Source: Paenibacillus tepidiphilus (lineage in GTDB: Bacteria; Bacillota; Bacilli; Paenibacillales; Paenibacillaceae). Taken from it: DNA of 64,000 nt. The notes under the pieces were generated by a model, which had not been told where the DNA came from, did no database searches, and was given only the letters and a program-made list of their open reading frames with translations. Where the stretch lies: assembly GCF_008635795.1 (NCBI RefSeq), contig NZ_VWRQ01000019.1, positions 62,001 to 126,000 of the forward strand, read 5' to 3'. A program made the position numbers and the translations under genes. Numbering within the stretch: the first letter of the stretch is position 1; each line of letters opens with the position of its first letter. Positions 24,393-32,444 of the stretch are shown here, piece after piece.

Positions 24393-27308
24393 ATGCTGGT
24401 ACAGAAAGTACGACGCAGCGTAAGTCTGATGATGGTATTTGCCCTGCTGCTGGGCAGTCTTATGCCGCAATTGGCATTTGGCGAGTCAGCGCAGATCAAA
24501 GACATTTCAGGTTCTTATGCGCAAAAGGAAATACAAGCATTAGTAGAAGCAGGAATCATCTCCGGGTATGAGGATCATACCTTTAAACCGACCAAGGCTA
24601 TGACACGCGCCGAATTGGCAAAGATTATTGTGTTGTCCATGGGGCTGAAGGAAAACAGCAATTCGGCTGCGCCGTTTAAAGACGTCGCCTCCAATAGCTG
24701 GTACCGCGGATACGTAGGTGCGTTGGTCGAATCCGGCATTACGCAAGGGACCTCTCCGGCGACCTTCAGTCCGGACGCAAAGGTAAGCCGCGAAGAGCTG
24801 GTTGTGTTCTTTATCCGTGCGTTTGAGCTGGAGGAGACGGCCAAGCAGCTCCCGTTGGATAGTAAGCTGTCTGACCTGTCAGAAGTATCCGAATGGGCCA
24901 AAGCAGGGATATCCCTTGCCTTTAAGAATGGCTTAATCAACGGAACTGCAGCCGGTGACGGAACGGTGCAATTCAAGCCCAAAGACTATGCGGAGCGGCA
25001 GGCTCTGGCCCGTCTGGCTTATGAATTCAACACCAACAAGTCCGTTTATGTCGAGAAATCCAAGGCGCTTCTTGATGAAGTGACCAATCATAATGCAGTG
25101 CCTTCAGCATCGCCGACGGCAACGGCAACACCGACGCCGGCTCCGGTATCGGGAGGATCCGGCGGATCCGGCGGATCCGGCGGGACCTCTCCGGTAGTGC
25201 CGGCAACGCCAACTGCGACACCGACAGTAGCACCAACAGTAACGCCGACAGTAACACCGGCGCCAACCGCAGCGCCAACATCAACTCCTGTACCTCCTGC
25301 GAGTCTTGGCAGCCTTCAAATGGCGGTGAATGGTGAGAATACCGATTCCATCTACGCGGATGAGGCGACAGAGGTCGTGTTCCGTGTACCCCTGGAAGGG
25401 TCCCAAACGGTAAGCAGCAGTGTCTATGAAGTGGATGCAGGCGGCAAGGTCATCTCCGAAATTACAACCCTGCATGATGATGGTCTGGAAATTCATGGGG
25501 ACAGCCTTAAAGCCGATGGAGTCTACAGCGGCAAGGCAACTCTGGATCAAAGCAGCGAGGGCTACATCAATCTGCAGGTATATACGGGGGATGTCCCGTC
25601 AAGCACAGTCTTCAAATTGTCCGTGATTCAGCATCTTACGGCAGAGCAGCTTACGCAGTCCGCAATCATTGAGACAGGCACTCAGGATAAGCTGGAAGAG
25701 CTGGCGGCCGAATACGGCGATTTGCAGAAGGCCAAGCAGGAGACCGTCGCCTGGCTGCAAACACAGGCGGAAGTGCAGTATGCAGGTGCTTCCGAGGCCG
25801 GCGGAGGCATATGGTATGTACTGGACAGCGGAATCCTGGGCGGCATTTCTGCGGCTCCTGAGAATTCCAAAGGCCTAAGCCGCACGGGGGCCAACACCGC
25901 TTCTGCCGATGCCATGCAGATAAGCTCGCTCTTGCAAAGTGTAGAAGAGCCTGCAGAACAAAATGTCAACACAATCGGCAGCAGCCGGGTTGCCGTCATT
26001 TCTCCATTCTCAGGCGAACTGGAATCGTCCACGGTGTATGATGCCGTGTACAATGAGTTCGTTCAATCGAGCAGCTCATTTACGGCGGAGAGAGTGAAGG
26101 ATGACTCGGCGGATGTCAGCTTCTTCAAAGGGCTGAGCAGTTATGGCGTCGTTGTTCTGGATACCCATGGAGATACTTTTTATGATGAAAAGGTGCTCCA
26201 GTACCTGCACTCGAAATACGGTATCGACTTCAATACCGCCGGGCCGCAAGTGATGTTCCTGACCGGGGAGAAAGCGACCGCAGCATCCAAAAAAGCGTAT
26301 GAGCTTGATTTGAAAAAGGGCAGACTGGCCATTATCTCCGGATATTATGCGATTACGCCATCTTTTATCACACGATACAACGATATGATGCCGGATACGA
26401 TCGTCTTCAACGGCAGCTGCCGCAGCTTCTATAACAATTCTATGGCGGATGCCTTCATCAACAACGGTGCAGGCACTTACTATGGGTATACCGAGTATGT
26501 CAAGCTTGCCTATGATCAGGGAATTGCCCAGTCGCTGTTCGGCGCGTTGGTGAAGGAAGGCAAGACGACCCAGGAAGCCTTCCAGGCTGCTGTAGCTGCC
26601 AATGGCGCAAATGACGGCTTCGCCAAATTTGCCATGAAGGGCAGCGATATCGGCGTTAAGACTGAGGGCTTGATCAACGGAACCTTCGAATCAGGCAACT
26701 GGATGGGCTGGAACGGCAACGGGGACGTGAGAGTGATCTCCAAGCTGGGCCCGCTGAAGCCTACGGAAGGGAATTTCATGGCAATTATTAGTACCGGTCT
26801 TGGATTTGAGAACAATGATAACGGCGGAGTCGACCTTAACTCAAACAGCTATATTGAACAGAGCTTCCTGATTCCTGAGGGAGCGACTACCCTGTCGTTC
26901 GATTACAACTTCATCTCTGAGGAGCCGAAGGAGTTCGTCGGAACCAAATATAACGATACGTTTAAGGCCACGGTAACTTCCAGTGTCTACATTGAAACGG
27001 CTGCGCTCGTTACCTCCCATCTCTTTGGGGGAGATACGGTAACCAAGAGCGTCTACGGTGAGGAATCCGTAATTATCGGCTTTGAATCCATTAACGATTC
27101 GACAATGTACTGGATTGATGAGAATCAGGTGGCGATAGACTTCTACGGCGGTGACTCCACCGCATATATGACCAACTGGAAGCATGTGGAGTTTGACGTA
27201 AGCCAATTTGCCGGCAAGGCTTCGATTGTGCTTCGCTTCCACGTATGGGATCAGGGTGACAGTGTGTATGATACAGCAATCCTGATCGACAATATTATTG
27301 TGAAGTAA
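24393..27308 (+). CDS. S-layer-anchored protein with caspase-like (clan CD) domain
   Basis: A 971-residue surface protein. After a signal peptide (1-29) come three SLH domains (about 30-220) that should bind pyruvylated cell-wall polymer. A Gly-Ser, then Pro/Thr-rich spacer (about 235-305) leads to an Ig-like segment with DDGLEIHGDSLKADGVYSG. The region 530-760 has the layout of a clan CD peptidase: a strand then His-Gly at His592 (VVVLDTHGD) and a strand then Cys676 (TIVFNGSCRS). A C-terminal jelly-roll-like domain begins GLINGTFESGNW. GAAGGGGTG supports ATG 24393. Protease activity is an inference from the His/Cys motif; the domain could be catalytically dead. No similar gene lies nearby. 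Confidence 0.8.
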   Translation: MLVQKVRRSVSLMMVFALLLGSLMPQLAFGESAQIKDISGSYAQKEIQALVEAGIISGYEDHTFKPTKAMTRAELAKIIVLSMGLKENSNSAAPFKDVASNSWYRGYVGALVESGITQGTSPATFSPDAKVSREELVVFFIRAFELEETAKQLPLDSKLSDLSEVSEWAKAGISLAFKNGLINGTAAGDGTVQFKPKDYAERQALARLAYEFNTNKSVYVEKSKALLDEVTNHNAVPSASPTATATPTPAPVSGGSGGSGGSGGTSPVVPATPTATPTVAPTVTPTVTPAPTAAPTSTPVPPASLGSLQMAVNGENTDSIYADEATEVVFRVPLEGSQTVSSSVYEVDAGGKVISEITTLHDDGLEIHGDSLKADGVYSGKATLDQSSEGYINLQVYTGDVPSSTVFKLSVIQHLTAEQLTQSAIIETGTQDKLEELAAEYGDLQKAKQETVAWLQTQAEVQYAGASEAGGGIWYVLDSGILGGISAAPENSKGLSRTGANTASADAMQISSLLQSVEEPAEQNVNTIGSSRVAVISPFSGELESSTVYDAVYNEFVQSSSSFTAERVKDDSADVSFFKGLSSYGVVVLDTHGDTFYDEKVLQYLHSKYGIDFNTAGPQVMFLTGEKATAASKKAYELDLKKGRLAIISGYYAITPSFITRYNDMMPDTIVFNGSCRSFYNNSMADAFINNGAGTYYGYTEYVKLAYDQGIAQSLFGALVKEGKTTQEAFQAAVAANGANDGFAKFAMKGSDIGVKTEGLINGTFESGNWMGWNGNGDVRVISKLGPLKPTEGNFMAIISTGLGFENNDNGGVDLNSNSYIEQSFLIPEGATTLSFDYNFISEEPKEFVGTKYNDTFKATVTSSVYIETAALVTSHLFGGDTVTKSVYGEESVIIGFESINDSTMYWIDENQVAIDFYGGDSTAYMTNWKHVEFDVSQFAGKASIVLRFHVWDQGDSVYDTAILIDNIIVK

Positions 27309-27356
27309 CAGAGCAGTTCAGGTAAGAGAGCAGCGTCTGGGGACGGACCAGACAAT

Positions 27357-27399
27357 AAACGGCTGGATCAGGGGATGTCCTTGAACCAGCCGTTTTTTT
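27357..27399 (+). terminator. Terminator of the SLH protein gene
   Basis: AAACGGCTGG pairs with CCAGCCGTTT and is followed by TTTTTG, a strong intrinsic terminator. Confidence 0.88.
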
Positions 27400-27506
27400 G
27401 AGGGAATCTGGCGGATTAAATTCCGCTGAATGGAGCATGGTAAGGGCAGGCAGGTTCATCCCGGCTTACTTACGGATCACGGACTTCTTGCCGTGCAGGC
27501 AGCCGC

Positions 27507-27549
27507 AGGACATATGTCCTTTATGTGCCGCATCAAATGCGTTTAAATA
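27507..27549 (+). promoter_or_regulatory. Crp/Fnr-type palindrome and -10 box before Nudix gene
   Basis: AGGACATATGTCCT (27507-27520) is a perfect palindrome. A TTAAAT or TAAATA -10 candidate lies at 27543-27549. The centre would be about 42 bp before transcription start, the place where Crp/Fnr proteins contact polymerase. The same sequence occurs before the ydcZ gene at 28145. Confidence 0.6.
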
Positions 27550-27585
27550 CATAGAGACTGGCAAGGACATCGAGGAGGGATTCAT

Positions 27586-27987
27586 ATGAGCGGAAATATT
27601 GACAAAGTAGCCTGGATTCACGTAGTGGACGGCAAGGTACTGGGCGCCCGCTCCAAGGGCAAGGACACCTGGTACTTTCCCGGCGGTAAACGGGAGACAG
27701 GGGAGACGGATGAGCAGACGCTGATCCGCGAAATCGAAGAAGAGCTGAGCGTGCGCATCAAGCCGGAGAGCATCCGGCCGTTCGGGCGCTTTGAAGCGGC
27801 GGCGCACGGCAAGGCGGAAGGCGTCAATGTCGTGATGACCTGCCTGAGCGCGGACTATGAAGGTGAATTGGCACCGGCTGCTGAGATTGAAGAGCTTGGA
27901 TGGCTGGATTCCAGTGACCGCGATAAGGTATCTGCGGTGAGCCGGCTTATTTTTGACCGGCTGCAGGAAATGAAGCTGCTCTCATAG
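27586..27987 (+). CDS. Nudix hydrolase
   Basis: A 133-residue Nudix hydrolase. The Nudix box begins at Gly34 (GKRETGE ... REIEEEL), and all acidic ligands are present, but the last Gly of the consensus is Ser55. GAGGAGGG precedes the ATG. It is likely coregulated with the ydcZ-crp-ydcZ operon downstream because both promoters carry the same palindrome; a terminator separates them. It may be a member of a small regulon rather than of that operon. Confidence 0.87.
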   Translation: MSGNIDKVAWIHVVDGKVLGARSKGKDTWYFPGGKRETGETDEQTLIREIEEELSVRIKPESIRPFGRFEAAAHGKAEGVNVVMTCLSADYEGELAPAAEIEELGWLDSSDRDKVSAVSRLIFDRLQEMKLLS

Positions 27988-27997
27988 CGTGGATTGC

Positions 27998-28039
27998 AAG
28001 CCCGCCTGCCGGCCGTCCGCCGGCTGAAGGCGGGCTTTT
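27998..28039 (+). terminator. Terminator after the Nudix gene
   Basis: AAGCCCGCCT pairs with AGGCGGGCTT around an inner GCCGG/CCGGC hairpin, followed by TTC. Confidence 0.8.
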
Positions 28040-28067
28040 CGCGCGAGCGGCGCTCGATTTTGAAATA

Positions 28068-28111
28068 AAGGACATATGTCCTTCCTTAATAGCTGCCGGA
28101 TGCCGTTTAAT
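28068..28111 (+). promoter_or_regulatory. Crp/Fnr-type palindrome and -10 box before ydcZ operon
   Basis: AAGGACATATGTCCTT (28068-28083) is a perfect 16-bp palindrome, identical in its central 14 bases to that at 27507. TTTAAT at 28106-28111 is a plausible -10, so the palindrome centre is again near -42. The operon encodes a Crp-family protein, the obvious candidate to bind it. Confidence 0.62.
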
Positions 28112-28144
28112 AAGAACTGAGATGATATAGAGGAGAGACCGAAG

Positions 28145-28570
28145 ATGAGAGGGATTATATTCGCCATACTGGCGGGAGCCTGCATAACGCTGCAAGGCGT
28201 AGCCAATGCCCGGATCAGTCAGGACATCGGCACCTGGCAGGCCGCTACCGTTACACAATTCACCGGATTTATTCTGGCGCTGGTCATTCTGCTGTTCGCC
28301 CGCGATGGCCGCAAGCAAGGCTTTAAAGAGGTAAAGCCGCTGTATTTGTTCGGGGGTGCCTTTGCCGCCATTATTATTTTCAGCGAAGTGACTGCGATTC
28401 AGAATATCGGGGTGACGCTGTCCATATCGGCGTTGCTGATTGCCCAGCTGTTCCTGACCTTTGTCATCGACAGCCGGGGCTGGTTCGGTGTTATCAAGCA
28501 AAAAATGCGCTTGCCGCAGTTCATCGGCATTGGCCTTATGATCGCGGGTGTTATTATTCTCAAGCTGTAA
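28145..28570 (+). CDS. DMT-family small transporter (YdcZ-like)
   Basis: A 141-residue protein with four to five membrane helices, the YdcZ half-size type of the drug/metabolite transporter superfamily (start RGIIFAILAGACITLQGVANARIS). Half-size proteins usually act as dimers. A second ydcZ-like gene lies on the other side of the Crp-type regulator; the two may form a heteromeric carrier. Upstream palindrome suggests control by that regulator. The substrate is unknown. Confidence 0.85.
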   Translation: MRGIIFAILAGACITLQGVANARISQDIGTWQAATVTQFTGFILALVILLFARDGRKQGFKEVKPLYLFGGAFAAIIIFSEVTAIQNIGVTLSISALLIAQLFLTFVIDSRGWFGVIKQKMRLPQFIGIGLMIAGVIILKL

Positions 28571-28609
28571 GGCGGCAGTAGACGGATCAGAAGGAAAGGA
28601 CGCTGTGCC

Positions 28610-29320
28610 ATGAAAGAGATAACAGACCGGGAGCGGATCGCCGATTATTTGCGGATGCACGGTTTGGGGGAGATTTTTGCCGGGGAATTGCAGAAGCATC
28701 TGATGCTGGTCAGCTTCGCGGCTGGTGAGCATATCTGCATCAAGGGCGACCCTTCGGAGAAGCTCTATGTACTGGTAAAGGGCAAGCTCAAGGTTTACAC
28801 GACATCGGCCGAAGGCAAAACCTTGATTATCGGCTTCAAATCACCGCTGGAGCTGATCGGAGATATAGAATATATCCAGTGTACGGAAATGCTGAACACG
28901 GTTGAAGCGGTGTCGCCGGTGCTCATGCTGGCCATCAATTACCGGCTGCTGCGGCAGTATGGACAGGATCACTTGCCTCTGCTGCAATTCCTGCTGAAGG
29001 TTATTACCGAGAAGTTCTACCGGAAATCGCATTTCCTGAGCCTGAATCTGATGCATCCGGTAGAGGTCCGGCTGGCCAGCTATCTGCTCTCCATCACTTA
29101 TGACGAGTCGAGTCCGGAATTTACAGGCCGGCTTAGCACGATCAGTCTGACGGATACGGCCAATTTCATCGGCACCAGCTACCGGCATTTGAACCGGGTC
29201 ATTCAGAAGCTGGCCGCACAGGGCCTCATTGAACGCAGTAAAGGATTCATCTTGGTTAAAGACAGAGAGGGTCTCGGCAGGCTTGCCGGACGCAATATTT
29301 ATGAAGAATGGAATGGATGA
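28610..29320 (+). CDS. Crp/Fnr family transcriptional regulator (YeiL-like)
   Basis: A 236-residue regulator. The N-terminal cyclic-nucleotide-type domain covers residues about 15-140 (AAGEHICIKGDPSEKLYVLVKGKLKVYTTSAEGK), and an HTH is seen at about 170-215 (TANFIGTSYRHLNRVIQKLAAQGLI). There is no N-terminal or C-terminal cysteine cluster like that of Fnr, so an iron-sulfur sensor is unlikely; the ligand is unknown. It lies 39 bp after one ydcZ gene and 14 bp before another. The AAGGACATATGTCCTT palindromes at 27507 and 28068 are proposed as its sites. Confidence 0.88.
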   Translation: MKEITDRERIADYLRMHGLGEIFAGELQKHLMLVSFAAGEHICIKGDPSEKLYVLVKGKLKVYTTSAEGKTLIIGFKSPLELIGDIEYIQCTEMLNTVEAVSPVLMLAINYRLLRQYGQDHLPLLQFLLKVITEKFYRKSHFLSLNLMHPVEVRLASYLLSITYDESSPEFTGRLSTISLTDTANFIGTSYRHLNRVIQKLAAQGLIERSKGFILVKDREGLGRLAGRNIYEEWNG

Positions 29321-29334
29321 AGGAGTGAAACAGT

Positions 29335-29838
29335 ATGGTAATCGGACTTATTCTGGCTATGATCGCGGGGGCGCTGGTCAGTTTGCAAAATATTTTTAAC
29401 ACTAAGGTCAATCAGCATACCGGCTCGTGGTCGACGACCACGCTGGTGCTGGGCATGGGGTTCATCGCGTCGCTGGTGATGGGGCTGATCTTTGAGGGGG
29501 CGGATATGTTCACCCTGCGTCACATGGAGCTCTGGTACTGGTTCAGCGGTATCATCGGCGTCGGCGTCGTCATCTGTCTGGTGCAGGCCACGAAGCTGCT
29601 CGGCGCAACGTATGCCATCTCGATTGTCCTGACGGCCCAGCTCGGTACGGCGCTGCTGTGGGACTCGCTCGGCTGGCTCGGGCTGGAGAAGGTGCCGTTC
29701 ACATGGAATCAGCTGATCGGCGTGCTCGTCATCGTCGGCGGCATCCTAGTCTTCAAGCTCGGCGGGGGCAACGGGACGGATGAGGAGCCCGCAAAGAACG
29801 CCAAGCCCAAGCAGCGCAAGGCGCTGCAGGCGAAATAA
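29335..29838 (+). CDS. DMT-family small transporter (YdcZ-like), second copy
   Basis: A 167-residue YdcZ-like membrane protein with five helices (start VIGLILAMIAGALVSLQNIFNTKVN) and an extra hydrophilic Lys-rich tail of about 25 residues. It is the last gene of the ydcZ-crp-ydcZ operon. It is clearly related to, but not a recent duplicate of, the gene at 28145, which fits a heterodimer. A hairpin follows at 29873. Confidence 0.85.
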   Translation: MVIGLILAMIAGALVSLQNIFNTKVNQHTGSWSTTTLVLGMGFIASLVMGLIFEGADMFTLRHMELWYWFSGIIGVGVVICLVQATKLLGATYAISIVLTAQLGTALLWDSLGWLGLEKVPFTWNQLIGVLVIVGGILVFKLGGGNGTDEEPAKNAKPKQRKALQAK

Positions 29839-29872
29839 CAGGCTGCAGACTGAACAGTTTGCAGGAAGAATA

Positions 29873-29911
29873 AAGCCAGGTCAGCGCCGTATCGTGGTGC
29901 GGACCTGGCTT
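29873..29911 (+). terminator. Terminator of the ydcZ operon
   Basis: AAGCCAGGTC pairs with GACCTGGCTT; the tail TGTTGCTGTT is only moderately U-rich. Confidence 0.65.
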
Positions 29912-30132
29912 GTTGCTGTTATCATCTTACCGGATAAACCCGGAGAGTGAACCCGGAGAGGATGTCGGACTTCCGATTTCGGCCGTTGTGCCGCCGTGGA
30001 ATTCTCCATTTCGGCTTCTTTTAGGAGCCTGATCCGGCGGCAGCATATGCTTCCGATACCAGCTTGCGGCGACAAATTCAGGTGGCCAATTTCGCGCCTC
30101 CGATTCCAAGCTTACTTTTGTTCAAAGTGATC

Positions 30133-30320
30133 GTTAGTTGGAAAATCGCCACTTAATATTATCTATGGGGAGCTGTTTAACACATCTAGTTGGAAAACCG
30201 CCACTTAATATGGGGTGAAATGGATCATTGCGCTATTATCGCCGGAATTAGGTGGCGATAATCGAACTAGATGCCTTAAAACCGTAAAAACAGCAGAATT
30301 AGTGTGCGAAAATCCAACTA
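30133..30320. repeat. Structured intergenic repeat, copy 3
   Basis: A 188-bp copy of the element at 12871 and 19161. Motifs a (30133-30159) and b (30185-30213) are forward (TTAGTTGGAAAATCGCCACT; TAGTTGGAAAACCGCCACTT); c (30245-30271) and d (30296-30320) are inverted. It sits between two convergent transcription units. The remainder of the gap 29839-30432 holds the ydcZ terminator and otherwise nothing recognised. Confidence 0.82.
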
Positions 30321-30432
30321 TATACGCTGTACTTTTGAAATTCACATCAGATTAGGTCGTACAGCGGTGAATGTTTGGAGTTCCCGCCGCTGCCCGCCCC
30401 CAGATTCTACATCAAACCGCTATCAGAGCCGC

Positions 30433-31479
30433 TTAAACCGGCCCGAGACTGGGCGCCTTGCTGCCAAGCAGCGAGCTGCGCCATCTGGTGTACGCCGTCC
30501 AGGCTGCGCCGTTGTCCAGCAGCTCCTTGCAGGTATACACGCCTTCCTCGATGGAGTTCACCTTGCCGGCCAGATGCAGGCGCGCAGCGCCGTTCAGCAG
30601 CGTCTGATTATAGAAGGCCATGTGGCCGGCTCCCTGCAGCACCGCTTCGGCCGTCTGCAGCTGAAGCCGGGCGTTCCATTCGAGCACGGGCACTTCGCAC
30701 TCCAGTCCGAGCGCTTCAGGATCGATCAGATCGAGCTCAGCCCGGCCGCCGGCAATGCGGTAGACCCGGTTCGGACGGTCGATGTAAAGATCCTCCGAGC
30801 CTTCCACACCTTGTACGACAAGCGCCTGCTGATAGCCGAGCTTCACAATCAGCCGGGACATCCGGTCGAACACAGTGTTGTGGAAGATGCCAATCACAAG
30901 CGACGGGGAGCAGGAGTAGTCGATCAGCTTCTCGGCCGTATTGAAGATGGTGCGCATTCCGATATCAACGCGCAGGTCGCGCAAAGCATCCAGTGCCGGG
31001 CACCATACCTCGGGCCGGGCGAACAGTACACCGCCGCTGCGGGCGGCTTCAATGGCCGCAGCCCGGCCCAGTCCGGCAGGGTCTATACCGGATTCGCGAA
31101 GGAGGTCCTGCAGCGTTACGCCCCATTTCGGGGGCAGCGCAGGCGCACCGTGCAGCGTTACGGGCAGACCGACAGCTGCGAGCAGAAAGGCTACCGGGAA
31201 GGTGGCAATGAAGGAATGCTTCCGGCCGTCATAAGGGCCGGCGCAGTCCAGCCCTTCGTGGACGGGCTCCCGGTGGGCGTACCGCCGGCAGACGGCGACG
31301 AATGCCTCCAGCTCCTCGATGCTCTCCAGCTTCATCCGCTCGGCAATCAGGAACGCGCCTACCTGCACGGGCGATGCGCTGCCGCTGAGGATAGCCTCTG
31401 CAGCATATTCCGCTTCCTCGTAATTTAGATCCCGGGCTCCGCGTTTTCCTCTGGCCACTTCCTTCAATATATTGATCAT
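30433..31479 (-). CDS. Anthranilate phosphoribosyltransferase-like protein (TrpD2/YbiB type)
   Basis: A 348-residue member of the nucleoside phosphorylase/TrpD fold family. The helical N-terminal domain (SPVQVGAFLIAERMKLESIEELEAF) and the later DYSCSPSLVIGIFH and NPL-type segments resemble TrpD. The glycine-rich PRPP loop of true TrpD (GTGGD) is replaced by DCAGPYDGRKHSF, so it is more likely a TrpD2-like protein than tryptophan enzyme. It is downstream of the ANTAR regulator with a 12-bp gap, and divergent from nirB. Co-location with nitrite assimilation is a recurring Bacillales arrangement, role unproven. Confidence 0.82.
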   Translation of the reverse strand: MINILKEVARGKRGARDLNYEEAEYAAEAILSGSASPVQVGAFLIAERMKLESIEELEAFVAVCRRYAHREPVHEGLDCAGPYDGRKHSFIATFPVAFLLAAVGLPVTLHGAPALPPKWGVTLQDLLRESGIDPAGLGRAAAIEAARSGGVLFARPEVWCPALDALRDLRVDIGMRTIFNTAEKLIDYSCSPSLVIGIFHNTVFDRMSRLIVKLGYQQALVVQGVEGSEDLYIDRPNRVYRIAGGRAELDLIDPEALGLECEVPVLEWNARLQLQTAEAVLQGAGHMAFYNQTLLNGAARLHLAGKVNSIEEGVYTCKELLDNGAAWTAYTRWRSSLLGSKAPSLGPV

Positions 31480-31491
31480 CGTATTAGCTCC

Positions 31492-32088
31492 TTAGGTTTG
31501 ATCCTGCAGCAATTGGTAGACCTTGACGATCGAGGTGGCGACATCGACCATCCGTTTGCGCTCGTTCATTGCCTGCTTGCGCAGCAGATCGTAGGCTTCC
31601 GATTCACTGATATTCTTGGCTTTGGACAGAATACCCTTGGCCATATCGATCCATTTGCGTTCCTCAATCCGGGAGAGTAGCTGTTCCCGCTCCCGCTGCC
31701 ATTCCTGCCGCTCTATGCTGCTGCGGGCGCTGAAATGCAGAATCCAGTGAATCTCCGGCGGCTGCATGGCGGGGGAGAGAATGCCGTCCACAATGATATT
31801 CTCGTCGCAGGCCGAAGCCGACAGGTTTGCGCTGTGCCTCGTGCACCACCAGAGAATAGGAGTGGCCTTGTACTGCAGCAGTTCCGCTCTCCAGGCCATC
31901 AGCCCGGTAACCGGCAGGTGCAGGATGGAGGCATCCGCGTCGCCAAGCAGCGGCAGCGCCTCCTCCAGTGAAGCGGCCGTATGCACGACATAGCCGCAGG
32001 CACGGAGGAGCGGGCCGGGGCTATCCGGAGAGCGCGCTTCTGCGTAATTCTCTGTTATAGCCTGATTGATAACCAACAGGGAATGCAT
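31492..32088 (-). CDS. ANTAR-domain antitermination regulator (NasT-like)
   Basis: A 198-residue regulator. The C-terminal ANTAR RNA-binding domain (about residues 140-196) reads LLSRIEERKWIDMAKGILSKAKNISESEAYDLLRKQA. The N-terminal half has the size of a receiver but lacks a clear phosphorylatable Asp in the expected position. Such proteins bind a two-hairpin RNA with A1/G4 hexaloops and prevent termination. Exactly such an RNA precedes nirB at 32291-32338. The start at 32088 has AAGGAG nine bases upstream; GTG 32109 is an alternative. A perfect GlnR/TnrA box lies about 44 bp before its likely transcription start. Confidence 0.87.
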   Translation of the reverse strand: MHSLLVINQAITENYAEARSPDSPGPLLRACGYVVHTAASLEEALPLLGDADASILHLPVTGLMAWRAELLQYKATPILWWCTRHSANLSASACDENIIVDGILSPAMQPPEIHWILHFSARSSIERQEWQREREQLLSRIEERKWIDMAKGILSKAKNISESEAYDLLRKQAMNERKRMVDVATSIVKVYQLLQDQT

Positions 32089-32161
32089 AGAGTAACGCTC
32101 CTTTTGCACCTTAATGATTCACGTCTTAGGCAATTTAACGAGCCTTTAAAATAGTTATCAA

Positions 32162-32178
32162 TGTTATATTATATAACA
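32162..32178. promoter_or_regulatory. GlnR/TnrA box (perfect match)
   Basis: TGTTATATTATATAACA fits TGTNAN7TNACA at every fixed position. It lies upstream of a leftward promoter (TTGATA, 17 bp, TTAAAT on the minus strand, ATTTAA at 32133-32138) for the ANTAR gene and upstream of the nirB promoter. Confidence 0.75.
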
Positions 32179-32224
32179 CAATAATCGGTGAATTGTCGAT
32201 AAATTAATTAAATAAAAATTTATA

Positions 32225-32265
32225 TGTCACAATTATTGACGTTACACTCTATCCTGTTGTATAGT
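32225..32265 (+). promoter_or_regulatory. nirB promoter overlapped by a second GlnR/TnrA-like box
   Basis: TTGACG at 32236-32241 and TATAGT at 32260-32265 (18-bp spacer) form the likely promoter. TGTCACAATTATTGACG at 32225-32241 matches the GlnR/TnrA pattern except the last base, overlapping the -35. Confidence 0.65.
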
Positions 32266-32290
32266 CGATGTAGTTAAATGAATCATCAAA

Positions 32291-32402
32291 CGGATACAAT
32301 GGCGTATCCGGCTTGAAGCGGCAATGGCGCCTGCTTTCACATTATTAAGCACCGGGAACAGTATGTTCTGCGGGTCTGCTGAGAATGTGTAGCGGGCTTT
32401 TT
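32291..32402 (+). promoter_or_regulatory. ANTAR-type two-hairpin antiterminator and terminator in nirB leader
   Basis: Hairpin P1 is CGGATAC-AATGGC-GTATCCG (32291-32310). Hairpin P2 is GAAGCGGC-AATGGC-GCCTGCTTTC (32315-32338, one bulged T). Both have hexaloops AATGGC with A at position 1 and G at position 4, the ANTAR recognition rule. The 3' arm of P2 (CCTGCT, 32330-32335) also pairs with AGCGGG (32391-32396), extended by CACATT/AATGTG, to make a terminator with T-run 32398-32402. P2 and the terminator are mutually exclusive. Pairing was traced by eye. Confidence 0.82.
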
Positions 32403-32444
32403 GGTGTTGGTGTTTGTTTTCGATACAGAGAGGAGAGAACCCTT

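Noticed and set aside
30304..31428. 374-codon plus-strand frame opposite the TrpD2-like gene
   Set aside because: Antisense shadow of a clear TrpD-family protein; no motif seen.
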